A DNA stretch of 64,000 nt, from positions 27,388,448 to 27,452,447 of the forward strand of contig OY804578.1 of the NCBI GenBank assembly GCA_963680875.1, written 5' to 3'. The DNA comes from Bathymodiolus brooksi. Its lineage: Eukaryota; Mollusca; Bivalvia; Mytilida; Modiolidae. The notes under the pieces were generated by a model. That model searched no databases. It saw only the letters and a list, made by a program, of their open reading frames with translations, and was not told the origin of the DNA. This document shows positions 11,030-23,320 of this stretch, piece by piece. Position 1 is the stretch's first letter; each line of letters starts with the position of its first letter. The position numbers and the translations under genes are program-made.

Positions 11030-11563
11030 TATGTTATTGCCTAATCATAGGGCCCACATGAGGCATCATTAACAATACAAACATTCATGATTGATAAATG
11101 AGACGTACACAAAAAAACAAAAAGGACATAGTTTAAGGTTTTTATATTTCTAAAAATATAAATATAATTATTATTATTTAGTGGATCATGTTCTGGTTTG
11201 TCCCCTATATCTCAGATCCAGTGTGAAACTTTACATATGTTGCATATTCCTTAACAAGTAGTAAACCTGCTAAAAACACCAAGGGACGGTGCTTCTGACA
11301 CACCCTATTTGATAATTGCATTTTCTCACAATTATATAGTAAATAATTATATATTATATTAAATACTTATCACATAAATAAAAATATCATATAAATAAAA
11401 AAATAAAAAAGTTAATTATTATATCCATTATTATTATTATTTTTATCCATTCTATATGTTCCATCTTGTTGTTGGAGAGGATTTGTATAGGCATAGCCTG
11501 TTATCCAATCCTGTTGATTTATCAATAAAATATTTGAAATGAAATGAATTGCTTGTCGTGTTT
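11030..11563. other. Non-coding AT-rich stretch with two LINE-like 3' ends
   Basis: No coding frame recognised. The left part (11,030–11,060) looks like a minus-strand retroelement 3' end joined to the AATAG tail. The right part (about 11,450–11,550) looks like a plus-strand 3' end: AATAAAATATTT followed by a short GAAAT repeat. Between them is an AT-rich stretch with short ATTATT runs. Confidence 0.4.
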
Positions 11564-13265
11564 TTAGCTCACCTGACCCAAAGGGTCAGGTGAGCTATTC
11601 CCATCACTTGGCGTCCGTCGTAGTCGTCGTACGTCATAAACTTTTTCAAAAATCTTCTCCTCTGAAAGTACTAGACCAATGGAAACCAAACTTGGTCTGA
11701 ATCATCACTAAGGTGTCTAGTTTCAAAATTGTGTCCGGTGATACCGTGCACCAACCAACATGGCCACTGTTACAAAAAATAAAACATATGGTAAAATTGC
11801 AGATTTTGGGTAATAACTCAAAACCGTTAATAATATCAAAAATCTGACATGGGATAAAAATGATCAGCACATCAAGATCTACCTGCCCTGCAATTTTGAA
11901 GTAAATCTGATTACCTATCTTGGAGTTATTGCCCTTTTTTCTTCAAATTTGTAAAATTTTAATACTTTTCGTCTTATATTTCAAAAACTATAAGAGATAA
12001 AGGTTAACTTTAATTGCAAAAATGTGCGGCATGTCAAGATCTACCCACCCTGCAATTTTGAAGTAAATGTCATTACCCATTTTGGAGTTATTTCCCTTTT
12101 TTTTATCAAATTTTCAAAAGTTTAATACTTTTTGTCTTTATTTCAAAAACTATAACAGACAGATGGTAAGTTGAAACTGCAAACATGTTCAGCATTTCAA
12201 GATCTACCTACCCTGCAATTTTGAAGAAAATTTGATTACCCATATTGGAGTTATTGCCCTTTTTTCATCAAATTTGTAAAATTTTAATACTTTTCATCTT
12301 ATATTTCAAAAACTATTTAGAGATAGATGTTAAATTTAAATTGCAAATATGTGCAGCATGTCAAGATTTACCTACCCTGCAATTTTGAAGTAAATCCCAT
12401 TACCCATTTTGACCGATTATGCAAATTAGAAAAAAGGGGGGATGAAATTTAAAAAAAATCTTCTCCTCTGAAACTACTGAGCCAATTTCAACCAAACTTT
12501 GCTGAAATGATCCTTAGGTGGTCCCCTTTCAAAATTGAGTCAGTCAGCGTCGTCCTGTATCCAAGATGGCCACCGTTACTGAAAATAGAAATTTCTTCAA
12601 ATGGCCAAAGCTGCTCTATTTTAAGCCTGAAATTGCCCAAATTTGAACTGTATAAGCATAATGGTGAGCTTTTTAACATATATTATGGGATTTTTGCCGA
12701 TTATGCAAATTAGAAAAAAGAGGGGATGAAATTAAAAAAAAATCTTCTCCTCTGAAACTACTGAGCCAATCTCAACCAAACTTTGCTGAAATGATTCTTG
12801 GGTGGTCCTCTTCCAAAATTGTGTCCGGTACTTCAGAACACCGACCAAGATGGCCACCACAGCCGAACTTAATTTAAAATAGGACCCTATGGGAAATTCC
12901 CATAAAGATATTCTTGTCTGAAACCATTTGCTCAATAAGAACAAAATTTTGATGAAATAGTCATTGGATGGTTCTCTTTCAAAAATGTGTCCGGCGGTTC
13001 GGCCCTTCGATCAAGATGGCCCCCACAGCCGAACTTAGTTTAACATAGGACCCTATGGGAAATTCACATAAAAACCGTCTTGTCTGGAACCAGTAGCTCA
13101 ATTAGAACCAAACTTTGATGGAATAGTCATTGGATGGTCCTCTTCCAAAATTGTGTCCGGCAGTCGCACTCTCCCACCAAGATGGCCAGCACAGTGCAGT
13201 TGCGTTGTTATTGAAAACAGCTTTGATCCAGGTGAGTGATTACAGGCTCCTGGGAGCCCCTTGTT
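11564..13265 (-). mobile_element. Hairpin-ended repeat, copy H1 (reverse orientation)
   Basis: Non-coding element whose left end is a palindrome, AGCTCACCTGACCC/GGGTCAGGTGAGCT. Its right end is the inverse of the head seen at 14,104 (GGGGCTCCCAGGAGCC). Inside are two sets of degenerate tandem repeats: about four units of about 163 bp (11,870–12,410, each with CCCTGCAATTTTGAAG) and then longer units with CTTCTCCTCTGAAACTACTG. Copies H2–H6 share these ends. The family is very abundant in bivalves; a Helitron-like (HINE/Helentron) origin is my inference. Confidence 0.75.
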
Positions 13266-13601
13266 TTTTAAAATTATGTCTGAATAATTGAAGGTTTTAT
13301 GTCTTATTTTTCAGCAAGAATCCACGAGAAGGCACACAAGTCTTGTGGTGTCACCTTTGAAATCTCTGATTCGTGATCAAATAACTGAATTGAGAAAACA
13401 CAACATTATGGCTTATGGAATTTTAGAGGTAATGGAAAAGGAAGAGATTGATGGTATGTTCTTTTCGGTTTTTATTTGTTTTCGTTTGTTCTGTTTAGGG
13501 TTTTTTTTGGGGGGGGGGCTTTTTGGTTTGTTTTTATTTTTTGGTTTTGTTTGTTAGTGTATTTTAGGCCACACCAAATTATTTTGTAGTATTTTTTGCT
13601 A

Positions 13602-13699
13602 TAGCCCGAGATTCCTCTGCCGTCCGACCGCCTTTTTTCAATTTCCTGGAGATTGAAAAAAAAACTTAAGCCGTCGGACAGCAGAGACATCTCGGACCA
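13602..13699. mobile_element. Palindromic mini-element P1 (98 bp)
   Basis: Inverted ends of about 25 bp (CCGAGATTCCTCTGCCGTC and its inverse) around a short loop. Flanks TTTTTGCTA (13593–13601) and CTTTTGCTG (13700–13708) agree at 7 of 9 bases, consistent with a decayed 9-bp target duplication. It lies in intron 1 of the helicase. Same family as 25956–26031 and 27764–27814. Confidence 0.75.
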
Positions 13700-14103
13700 C
13701 TTTTGCTGATAATTTTAGAAGGCAAATAATATATCAGTTTTCATCAAATTTTTTTTCAAATTATTTTTTGGTAAGGGTGGCCCAAAATATGGTATAATAC
13801 TGAATCAATAGAGTTGACTGAATTATTCAATCATGTATAATAAAAAAGGATACATTCGACAGGACTTTTCATTCCCTCTGGTTGCTAGTTTTGCACACCA
13901 GATTCTAAGATCTAAGATCTAAGTTGAAAAGATTCCATTTTTGAAACCAATGCGGTGAATTGAATAATGTAGTTGCTAAGCCGCGGGCACTTGTTTCAAA
14001 GTAGGCTCCTATAAAATAAGTTCCACTGGAACAAATTTTTTAACAAGATTGTTTCCAACATGTTTTACAGAAAATCTAAAGTTTGGAACTTGCTTTACAG
14101 ATA

Positions 14104-16044
14104 ACTAGGGGCTCCCAGGAGCCTGTAAGTATTCACTCACCTGGGTTCATTTGTGACTTTGTTGTTACTGATTTTTATTTGTAACAGCAGCCTTATTGGT
14201 TTGCTGACCTGAGCCAGTTGACCATATTCTAAAAGATGACCATCATAGGACCATTTCAGCAACTTTTGCCTACTTGGTTGACATGCCTTGACAGTAGCTT
14301 TTTTGAGAAAAATATTGTTTGCAATGATATCTGACATTTCTTTCCCATATTGCAAGATTGTCGAGATCATGCATGTTGTGGATTGTATAGCCTAGTACAA
14401 CTACCCGTACATGTATACAATGATATTATTTGCAAATAGAGTATGGTGACGTTCTTAAAAGCCGACTGGTATATCATGATCACAATATATAAATAAATAT
14501 ACTAGGATCTAAGACTGATACTTGTGGCACTCCAGATTCCATTGGGATATAATGTAGTCCTATAACATGACTTTGATGGTGCAATATTTGTTTTTCACAT
14601 TTATTTTCTGCAGACATATCTTAAAAAATAATTAACAAAATATCAGGATGGAATCACAGATGCACAAGCCGAGTTGTTATTTTGAATGTTATTAAAAAGC
14701 ATAACTCCAGAACAAAAAAATTGGATTAATGAACATTACAGGCAAATTTATATTTTAATTTCCCTCCTTTCTGACCTTTTGAAACCAATGCGGTGAATTG
14801 AATTCGCAGTCCCCTAACACATGTATTGAATGAAATAGGCCACTATCTAAATTTGACCAATTACCAGCCAGTATTTGGTCATGCATGGCTGCTATGGCAA
14901 TGCAATTTATAGAGTTGAGTTTACAGTACCCTAATACATGTACGTACCATATTGGAATTAAATTGGCCACTATCTAAATTTTGACCAATCAGCAGCCAGT
15001 ATTCTTTCACACATCGTTGCTATGACAATGAAACTTATGTGGCTGAGTTCGCAGTTCTCTAATACATGTACATGTATGTACCAAATTTGAATGAAATCGG
15101 ACAATATCTAAATTTTTACCAATCAGCAGACAGTATTCAAAAAACGATCAACAAGAACAAAACTCATAACTAGTTCTGTATCACATCAGCATAAACCTTC
15201 ACATCAAAAATCAGCACAATATATGTATCAATGGCAAAGAAAAGTCTGGAAAACTATCGATTTGAAAATTTCAGCACATTTTCAATCTATTTTTAGCTGC
15301 TGTGACCTTGCCTACAATGAATCCAAAAGCATTAGGATGCTTTCTTACCTTTTATGTAACCATATAGCCAAGTTTCATTCCAATCAAATCCAATTTAAGA
15401 TGTGCAAATTATCATCCGGAAACTTGAATTGTTGACGCCCACCCGCCCGAACCCATAACAATAGCCGAGTACAACTTTGTTGTAAAGGGGGAGGATTGCG
15501 ATCCCGTTAATCGGTTCAACCCCACCATCCATGGGTGCCTGTTTTTTCCAGCCAGGTAATCTGGGCTGTTGATGTCTTTTATTTGTCATTTATATATAAC
15601 TATATTGTTTTTGTCTTTATTGGTGTCGTGTGTATGCTTGCTGACTTCCTCTGTCTTGTCAATTTCAGCACAATATTTGAATACATGTTTGTGTCCCGCA
15701 CTGGTGGCGATTTTGGATTTTCAATCGGTCCAAAAAGTAACAACACTTGGTTAGCAGATTGCAATGATCAATCATGACAATTTTCAATTCCATCTTCCAT
15801 GTAGTATCGGAGAAGATCATAACAAATTTCAGTCAATCAGAGGCTTTTATGGCCCCTGGCAGCCATGTTGGATAACCGATTGTAACAACTCTTGGTTAGA
15901 CCATGCAAATGAACATTCTCAATCCTGTGCCTGTTTGTCCCATTTGCTTCAGTGGTTCTCTAGAAGAAGATTGAAATGTTTACGGACATACGATGGACGG
16001 ACGCCAAGTGATGGCAATAGCTCACATGACCCTGGAACAACTTA
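14104..16044 (+). mobile_element. Hairpin-ended repeat, copy H2
   Basis: Head AACTAGGGGCTCCCAGGAGC at 14,103; tail with GGACGGACGCCAAGTGATGG and AGCTCACATGACC ending near 16,044. The interior has three diverged tandem units of about 130 bp, each with 'ACCAAT(T/C)A(C/G)CAGCCAGTATT' (14,870–15,140). It fills most of helicase intron 1. It is in the opposite orientation to H1, and the two flank the first visible helicase exon. Confidence 0.65.
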
Positions 16045-16434
16045 AACTGAATATATATTTTTTTTCATTTCAGCTGTTCGAAATGGGTTGTGTACAGTTC
16101 TGTTTGCACCACCAGAGGCAGTATTAAAGAAATACTAGAGAGATGCCTTGAAACTTTCAAGGAACATATTTGTGTAGTTGCACATGATGAAGCTCATTGC
16201 ATTTCTGAGTGGTACGTACTAATCTTTTTCTTTCCATGTAACTTTACGATATAGTATACATCAGTTTTTTTTCTCAAGAAAAGTGATCAACATTGTACAT
16301 GCTCAATTAAAAGGCAGCTATAACATGATGTCAACTCAAACAAACCTTTTTACTTTGGTTACAATTTAGTTTCATGAAACAATTCAGAATTTTTCTGCAA
16401 TTTAATCATACCACCCGCAAACAAAGTTTTGGGG

Positions 16435-16870
16435 TAAATAGGAGTCACCCTGTCCGTCCATGTACCTTGTAAGCACAACACCTCCTAAACTGCTTATTGG
16501 ATTTTTATGAAACTTTACACATTTGTAGTACATTACCTGCAGATGAGCATGGAGGAATATGGTTGCCGTCCAAAATTTAAAAGGGGAGATAATTCAACTT
16601 ATGCTTTCACGAGAAGGGGAGGCATGCACCTTGTAAGCTCAACTCCTACTAAACGACTTATTGAATTCTTATGAAACTTTACACAGTTGTAGTACACGAC
16701 CTGCAGATGTGCATGAAGGAATATCGTTGCTGTCTAAAATTTAGAAGAGGAGACAATTCAACTTATACTTGCACGAAAAGGGGGGTCGTGTACTTGTGGC
16801 GACCCCCTAGATGTCTGTTCTTGGTTAGTTTATTTTGGAGATTGGATGTTGTCTCCTTGACATAACTCCA
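16435..16870. repeat. Tandem repeat in helicase intron 2
   Basis: Two units of about 167 bp (from about 16,455 and 16,622) sharing CTTGTAAGC-CAAC, ATGAAACTTTACACA and GGAGA-AATTCAACTTAT. The right-hand continuation (16,800–16,870, GATGTTGTCTCCTTGACAT) has an inverted match at about 17,510–17,580 in the next intron. Confidence 0.65.
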
Positions 16871-17124
16871 TATCCGTTCATTTTTCATAGGTAACTGGCT
16901 AATATACCTGTATTCCAAAGTAGTATTGCAAGCGGGGGGTATCATCAGGGGACTTGATTTTAGACCAGACTACCAGAAATTTGGAATCCTGCATAGCATA
17001 CTGGACTCCCCAGTACTTGTATTATCTGCAACAATAACTTCCAGTATAAGACAAGATATTGATAGAGTGCTTGGGTTGCAACCAGCTGAAACAAGTGTGG
17101 TAGCAGTGGTTCCCAACAGGTAAC

Positions 17125-17395
17125 ATAACAATTTGATTTGATTTTTGCTGTTTTAACGCCACTTACAACAATATTTCCGCTATATCATGGTGACCAGTAT
17201 TAGTGGTGGAGGAAGCCGGAGAGAACCACCGACCATGGGCAAGCAACTGGTAAACTTTATCACTTGCGGCTGCGAGTCGAGCGCACCTTTTTTGTAATTT
17301 ACTAAGCTGGGCGCGAACCCACGCCGTATTGGTGATAGGCTTGTATGAGTTGTTAGATCCAACAACCTAACTCATAGAGCCACCCGGGTCCCTCA
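17125..17395 (-). mobile_element. tRNA-derived SINE, copy S1
   Basis: Minus-strand SINE. The tRNA-like head is at the right end: GGTGGCTC near 17,383 as A box, and GTGGGTTCGCGCCC near 17,310–17,325 as B box. The 3' tail at the left contains the inverse of GATATAGCGGAAATATTGT and GGCGTTAAAAC. It lies in helicase intron 3. Near-identical to S2 at 20,595. Confidence 0.8.
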
Positions 17396-18178
17396 TAACA
17401 AATTGATTAACAGACCATGTTGCCTTGGTACAGTAAAACACATTTGTACATTTCATGTTTGAACTGAAATATACACTAGTACATTTAACTACATATACAT
17501 ATGAAAAAGAATGGATATGGAATAAATGTCAAGGAGACAACATTCTATCTCCGAACTGAAATGACCAAGAATAGACATCTAGAAGTTGCCACACGATCTT
17601 CAACACAGTGGGAAACCCCACTCCATACAGCAAGTCCTAAATGGTCCCCGACAAAATAATCAAGTCAAGTGGATAAATCAGCGGACACAATAGTTATGTT
17701 AGTTTCTGAGATTTCGGGTACCATTTTGGAGCATGGAGGTCACATAATATAGCAGCAAACATATGACATAAGAAGCTGTTTTACATACTATATGCTCATT
17801 TACCCATCAACAAAATATTATTCAGGTCACAATTAGGAAAACTACTCTTAAAAATTGAAAACTACACCTAGGTAAGTCTGAAACTACTACTGCTAGTCAA
17901 TAGGGGTAAACAGGTCTGATATATGGACAAAAATTGCCACATGTTGCAAACAATCTGGAAATGCACCTGCAAAATTTTATTCAACCCTTGTTACATTTGT
18001 AAGTTTGGTATGTAGAATGTGCAAATGCTGGTATATTGTATACTGAAGAGTTAAAAATCAGAAGGATAACCTACATGGGTCAGTAATTTTGGTTAAGATT
18101 AGCTTACTATATTAATCAATAATGCTGTACACATGTACAAGTATTCCCTATTTATACTTTAAAAATCTTATTTTTCAG
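17396..18178. other. Remainder of helicase intron 3
   Basis: AT-rich intronic sequence. At 17,500–17,580 it carries an inverted match to 16,795–16,865. No frame, RNA gene or promoter is recognised. It ends in the acceptor TTTTTCAG before the exon at 18,179. Confidence 0.4.
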
Positions 18179-18892
18179 GCCAAACATTTTCTTGAATTTT
18201 TTTAAATCAAGCGAAAGATATGAAGAGAAACTAGCCTGGATTATGGACGCGATAAAGGAAAGACGAGACAAGTGTCCAAAAATTATTATTTATGTAAATT
18301 CCATAACAATGTGTGAAATGTATCATGCTCATACTGATGAAGACACCAAACTCCGGATCATGAGTAAGTTTTCAAGTGAGGACAGTACAATAAGAGTTGT
18401 AATAGCAACTGTTGCATGTGGAATGGGCGTGAATATTCCAGACATATCTATAGTAATACTCTGGGTAGTACCACCTTCTCTACTACAAGTGTGGCAAGAG
18501 ATCGGTAGATGTGGCAGAGATGGACGATCTGGTATTGCCATCTGTTATGGATACGCCAGAAGTATTTCAATGCCGTGTGACAAGTGTCGCAAAGAAAGGA
18601 AATACCAATGCAAATGCAATGATCGTGAATATTTAAGGTCTGCAGTTACTGTTGAAAAGGAACATTGCCAGCGTATGCATTGTTTAAAACACTTTGTATT
18701 GGAGGGTATGGATTCGTCTAACATAAAAATGTTAGAAAATAAAAAGAAATGTTCAGACCATTGTGACACTGCATGTGAATGTTCTTTCTGTAAATGTTGT
18801 ATCTCTTGTATACAGAACTGCAAATGCTCTGAAACAGTAGTGTCAAAGAAAATTGTAGAGAGATACTGGAAAGAATGAAGTAAACAATGGAC

Positions 18893-20463
18893 CAGACATG
18901 GGGTAATCGTAATTTGCAATCGTAATCAGTTGTAATCGATTACATTTTTTTCATGTAATTGGATGTATTCTGTAATCGGACTTTTTTAGATTACATGTAA
19001 TTGTAATGTAATCGATTACATTCATTTTGACCCTGTAATCGTGATTACTTTCTGATTACATTTAGATTACATTTCATCATTTTGACTTATTTTGTTTTTA
19101 AACTAAAACATGTATCTCCTTAGATATTTAACGTATGATTTATGTAAATGAATTTTCGTCATGAAATGTATTAAACAAATAATGTGGAATGGTTAACTAG
19201 ATAAATTATAAAGTTTATTGGCATCTAAATAAAAAAAATATGTTATGAAATTCAATTGTTAAAAACTATGAAAAGAAATCTTTTAAAATAAAGTGTCATT
19301 CACAACATGATCAAAAGATATTATTCTATGTTTAATTGCAATTAAAACTATCACAACTAAAAAAAATATTAAGTAATAATTATGGCTTCAAAGACTTGAT
19401 ATTCAAACAAATAATAATTCAATTTCTTTAGGGTTTCAAAATTTCAGTGAAAACAGTTTGTTGGTTTGTGTAAAACTAAAACACAACAAGCTCTAAAATT
19501 TATAAATTATCTGACACAACTTTCAAGATTTCATTTATGAAATTGCTTCTATGAAAGACTATCACCATGTCCTCATGATTCCCATAAGATAAAGCAATAT
19601 TTTTTATATAAACCAAAAGATAGGTATCGTATGAAGATATATTATAAAAGTTTAAAAAGAGATCTAAATTTCAATAAAGATATTATATAAAACATCAACA
19701 TTTTCATTATTTGTGGATTACTATATGCAACTTGTAATGGATATTTTATTAAACCTATTCACATAATTAAGGATTTAGTTTTCATATTTAGATTGAGAAA
19801 ATATGCATATTTTTAAGTAAGTTTTTAGAATCAAAATGACTTTTTATTTATCTTCTGAATTATATATCAAGGACACACATTGGTGTGAAATTTAGTATTT
19901 GGTGATTGCTACATAATTTGGTGTCATAAATAAGACCTTAATTACAAATGTTATCTGTGACACAGGTTAACTGCTAGTTTATCCACAATAAACTTTTGAC
20001 AGGATGTTTGAAATTATTTGATATATAGTATTAAAATGTGCAAATGTATGTTATAGTATAAGATGGAATGAATATTGGTCATAGTAATAAGACAACATAT
20101 TTTATGAAAAAAAAAGGAAAATGAGAATTGCTGTTTATAATTCACAATGTACTGTATGTTATTGCATGTAATGATCACATGAAAACTTAATTGTAATTCA
20201 TACTTCAGTTCTGAGTAAGAAACACATTAAAAAACATAAGATATATTGAACAGATGCACATGAGACAAAATAACATAAAACACTAATATATTGGTTGTCA
20301 TGACATTAAATGTAATCAGTAATGTAATCGATTACATTTACAAAGTAATTGTAATTTAATCAATTACATTTGAAAATTGATGTAATCATAATGTAATGTA
20401 ATCATGAAAATTGCAAAGTAATTGTAATGTAATCGATTACATTTGAAAGTAATTGACCCCAAG
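18893..20463. mobile_element. AT-rich element with TGTAATCGATTACA-rich ends
   Basis: About 1.57 kb inserted just after the helicase stop codon. The ends are inverted: GACATGGGGTAAT at the left and the inverse of GACTTGGGGTCAATTACTTT at the right. Each end is followed inwards by multiple TAATCGATTACA palindromes. ACAATG occurs just outside both ends (18,885 and 20,467) but at unequal distance, so a target duplication is not proven. No coding capacity is seen, so it is a non-autonomous, MITE-like element. It separates the helicase stop from AATAAA at 20515. Confidence 0.65.
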
Positions 20464-20594
20464 TCTACAATGTACTGTATTTAAAATTGTAATTTCTTCC
20501 TTGTACATAAATGGAATAAAGAATTGTTCAGTTGACACCAGAATAACATTACAATATCATGTTTCTTCACCTTACACACCTTACATGTAGAAAT

Positions 20595-20860
20595 TTTGAT
20601 ATGATTTGATTTTTGCTGTTTTAACGCCACTTACAACAATATTTCAGCTATATCATGGTGACCAGTTTTAGTGGTGGAGAAAGCCGGAGAGAACCACCGA
20701 CCATGGGCAAGCAACTGGTAAACTGTATCACTTGCGGCTGCGAGTCGAGTGCACCCTTTTTTTAATGTATAAAGCCGGGCGCAAGACCACGCCGTATTGG
20801 TGATAGGCTTAGATGAGTTGTTAGATCCAACGACCTAACTGATTGAGCCACCCGGGCCCA
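20595..20860 (-). mobile_element. tRNA-derived SINE, copy S2
   Basis: Close copy of S1, minus strand. The head at the right has GGGTGGCTCAATCAGTTAGG (A-box region) and a B-box-like GTGGTCTTGCGCCC. The tail at the left carries the GATATAGCTGAAATATTGT inverse. One base of the B box differs from S1. Confidence 0.8.
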
Positions 20861-21176
20861 TTTATGAGGAATATAAAGAGAGAAAAAAAATAATAAATCA
20901 AAATCAGACATAAAATTAATGGCCCAGGACACCCCGAAGTAGGAAAATACCATTTACGGCCATCTTTGGTCAATATTTTCCAAAATGGATGAGACTCCAT
21001 TTTCAAAACCAGGCTTTATTTTGTATCGAGAATCATTATGTTTAAATTTCATTGCAATCAGTAATCTGGAACGAATGTTATTTCACCATTGTGTTTACAG
21101 ATGGAAGATAACTGTGACAACAGACACATACCCTAATACAGTCACACAAAGCAACTTGTGGTCTTAAAAACCTACA

Positions 21177-21627
21177 AACTACAGGCTCAGTTAATTACAG
21201 GCTCAACTGAGCCTGTATCGGTCACCTGGTCATGAAATAGCTGAACATGGAACATTCAATATGTGTTTTTCCATTGAATCCTATGTAAACTTTGAACCCA
21301 TGTGCCATGAACCCTAGGGCCTTTATTGATACAATTTTGAATCCTCATAATTTATCAGTGTTCTACACCAAATATCATTGCACTGTCATCACTAGTTCTG
21401 AAAAATATTTTTAAATATTTAATTGATTTTTCTCCTTTGGGCCCCTTTGTAGCCCCTCCCCTTGGAGGGTGGAGCTCCACGAAATAATTCTGAAAGGGGA
21501 CCATCCCTGCCAAGTTTGGTCCAAATTGGCCCAGTGTTTTCAGAGGAGAAGATTAAAACATGAAAAGCTAACGGACGGACGACAGATCCTTAGCCATGAC
21601 AAAAGCTCACATGGCCTGATGAGCTAA
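21177..21627 (+). mobile_element. Hairpin-ended repeat, copy H3 (short)
   Basis: Head with nested palindromes GGCTCAACTGAGCC and a following GGTCACCTGG. Tail GACAAAAGCTCACATGGCC then GATGAGCTAA. Only about 450 bp, with one interior unit containing CAAGTTTGGTCCAAATTGGC and CAGAGGAGAAGATT. Lies between the convergent helicase and DUF6589 genes. Confidence 0.75.
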
Positions 21628-23286
21628 AAATGAACACGAAATCTTTCGGTAGTCTCATTATTGCAAGAATATTGAAAAGTGACTTCCAAAAAGATAGCAT
21701 TTTGCAATATGATAGGCTTAACTCTTTCCAACTGTATTTATTTCCTTAAAAGCAATAATATAGAAATGTTCACAAATTTTAATTGAATTATGGAAAAGAC
21801 GAAAACATCTGTAAAGCATGCAAAACTTGTAAATACTTATTGTAAGTATTTATATACACTTTATTGGTTGTTCAATATTTTATATGTTTAAGACCAGTTC
21901 TCTCAAATTTGCTATCTTGGCTGTGTGACGCATAATACGTTCCTTAAATTTTTTAGGATGTGTGACTCCTTTTGTCGGTTTCAAGTTCTCAAAGCCCTTG
22001 AAGTAACGTTCTGGCGTGTGCTCTAACAACCTCAATGGCTTCATAGTTTTCACAAACTGTTTTAAGTCTGTATCCATTTCATGCCTGGAATGATGCCTTT
22101 TAACTACTCGAGAACTGACAATCTGTTCCTGGTATACTGTTTCCAGAACCTTCACAATACCAAGCATTTGACTGTGTCTGTTTAGTGTAGCTTCGGTCAG
22201 CTGGCCACCTGCATCTGTAGAATTTTCCTTATATTGTCTATTCAGGTGCTCACAATGAAGATCTTTAGGGATATTGTTCCTGGCTCCACCAACGGCATTT
22301 ACTGTCCTATTCCAAATCATCTGTTCTTTTAATCTTGCAGATGTTGCACCAGCAATATTTGCAAGTAACCTATGTGCAAAGATGAAATATTTCGGATGGT
22401 TGTTTTCAAATAGTTCAGGCATATCAGCCTTCCAGTGCCTGATCATTCGGGGGCCATCATTTTCTTTGATGGCATCATGACGGATCATTTCATTTAGACC
22501 CCTCCATATCAAAGTTTCCACATATTCCTTCTTCAAATCCCTAAATTTGTCCACGACCGTTTTCTTCTTTTTACCTCTAGCTGAGGCTTTTTTATTTCTA
22601 CAAATGTCTGAGCAGAACCAACTGACTTCAGGAATATCATCCCCTGACAGGCCAATACATTCTAAATGAAACCACTATCCAAACTGGCAGTTCTTATTAA
22701 AACAATAGATCATATCACCACCAGCCTCCAATTTACAGACACAGTGCAGACTGGTGGCAACAGATTTGTTCACAGCTACATTAATAATTTCATTTGTGTT
22801 TGATTTTCGGTAAATATGATCCACAATTGCTTTAGATACATCTGACAGGATGGTATCTAACTGTTCCTTTGAATCATCAATAACATTATCTACGGATTTT
22901 AAACTTAAGATTTCCATTGCAGCCAATATCAAGTATCCTTTTGTTGCAAATTCTAGCAGTTCCTCAGCTTTGTTAAAACATTCCATGATATTATGGGACA
23001 CACCTCGGTGATAAAAAACCTGCTTTATGTTATATAAAGTGCCCTTTTCTCTATGACTTTCAAACATGAATAGTTGGTCGTATGTGTCCTGCAATGAAAA
23101 ATGTTTGAAAAATATTTGATTACATACCTTAAAACTTGGGTATAAGAGATCAATTTTTTTCAAAATACAATTGTTTCAAAATAAAAACAACTTGAAGATT
23201 GTACGTGTACCATTGTACAATGTCCACGAAGAATATCCTACAACACCAAGAGCATACATGTGTATATACTGGTAATAATTAGTATG

Positions 23287-23288
23287 AC

Positions 23289-23320
<32 letters not shown>
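23287..23320. repeat. (TGTC)n microsatellite
   Basis: Eight uninterrupted copies of CTGT in the intron before the last DUF6589 exon. Confidence 0.95.

Larger units (their letters stand above)
13315..18878 (+). pseudogene. RecQ-like DEAH helicase, 5'-truncated, one frameshift
   Basis: Four exons with consensus splice sites and matching phases: 13315–13453, 16074–16211, 16949–17119, 18179–18878. Motifs in order: Ia VVSPLKSLIRDQ; II DEAHCISEW continuing over the splice into GLDFRPDYQKFG; III LVLSATIT; IV IIIYVNSITMCEMY; V VIATVACGMGVN; VI QEIGRCGRDGR. A cysteine-rich RecQ-type tail follows. RecQ proteins are ATP-driven 3'–5' DNA helicases. Problems: no exon with motif I (Walker A) is visible to the left, where repeats lie. 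Exon 2 needs a one-base correction near 16,128 and its length is one short of the phase. A segment between motifs IV and V is shorter than usual. AATAAA at 20515–20520 may be its poly(A) signal. Similar multicopy genes occur in marine invertebrates, so it need not be a host RECQ gene. Confidence 0.85.

Noticed and set aside
11564..13265. Protein-coding potential in H1
   Set aside because: Frames there are short and interrupted; the internal tandem repeats explain the apparent open stretches.
13454..13560. Continuation of the helicase exon past 13,453
   Set aside because: After the donor GTATGTT the frame becomes low-complexity Phe/Leu/Gly from a poly-T/G tract; it is intron.
18545..18919. 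124-codon minus-strand frame
   Set aside because: Antisense to the helicase C-terminal exon.
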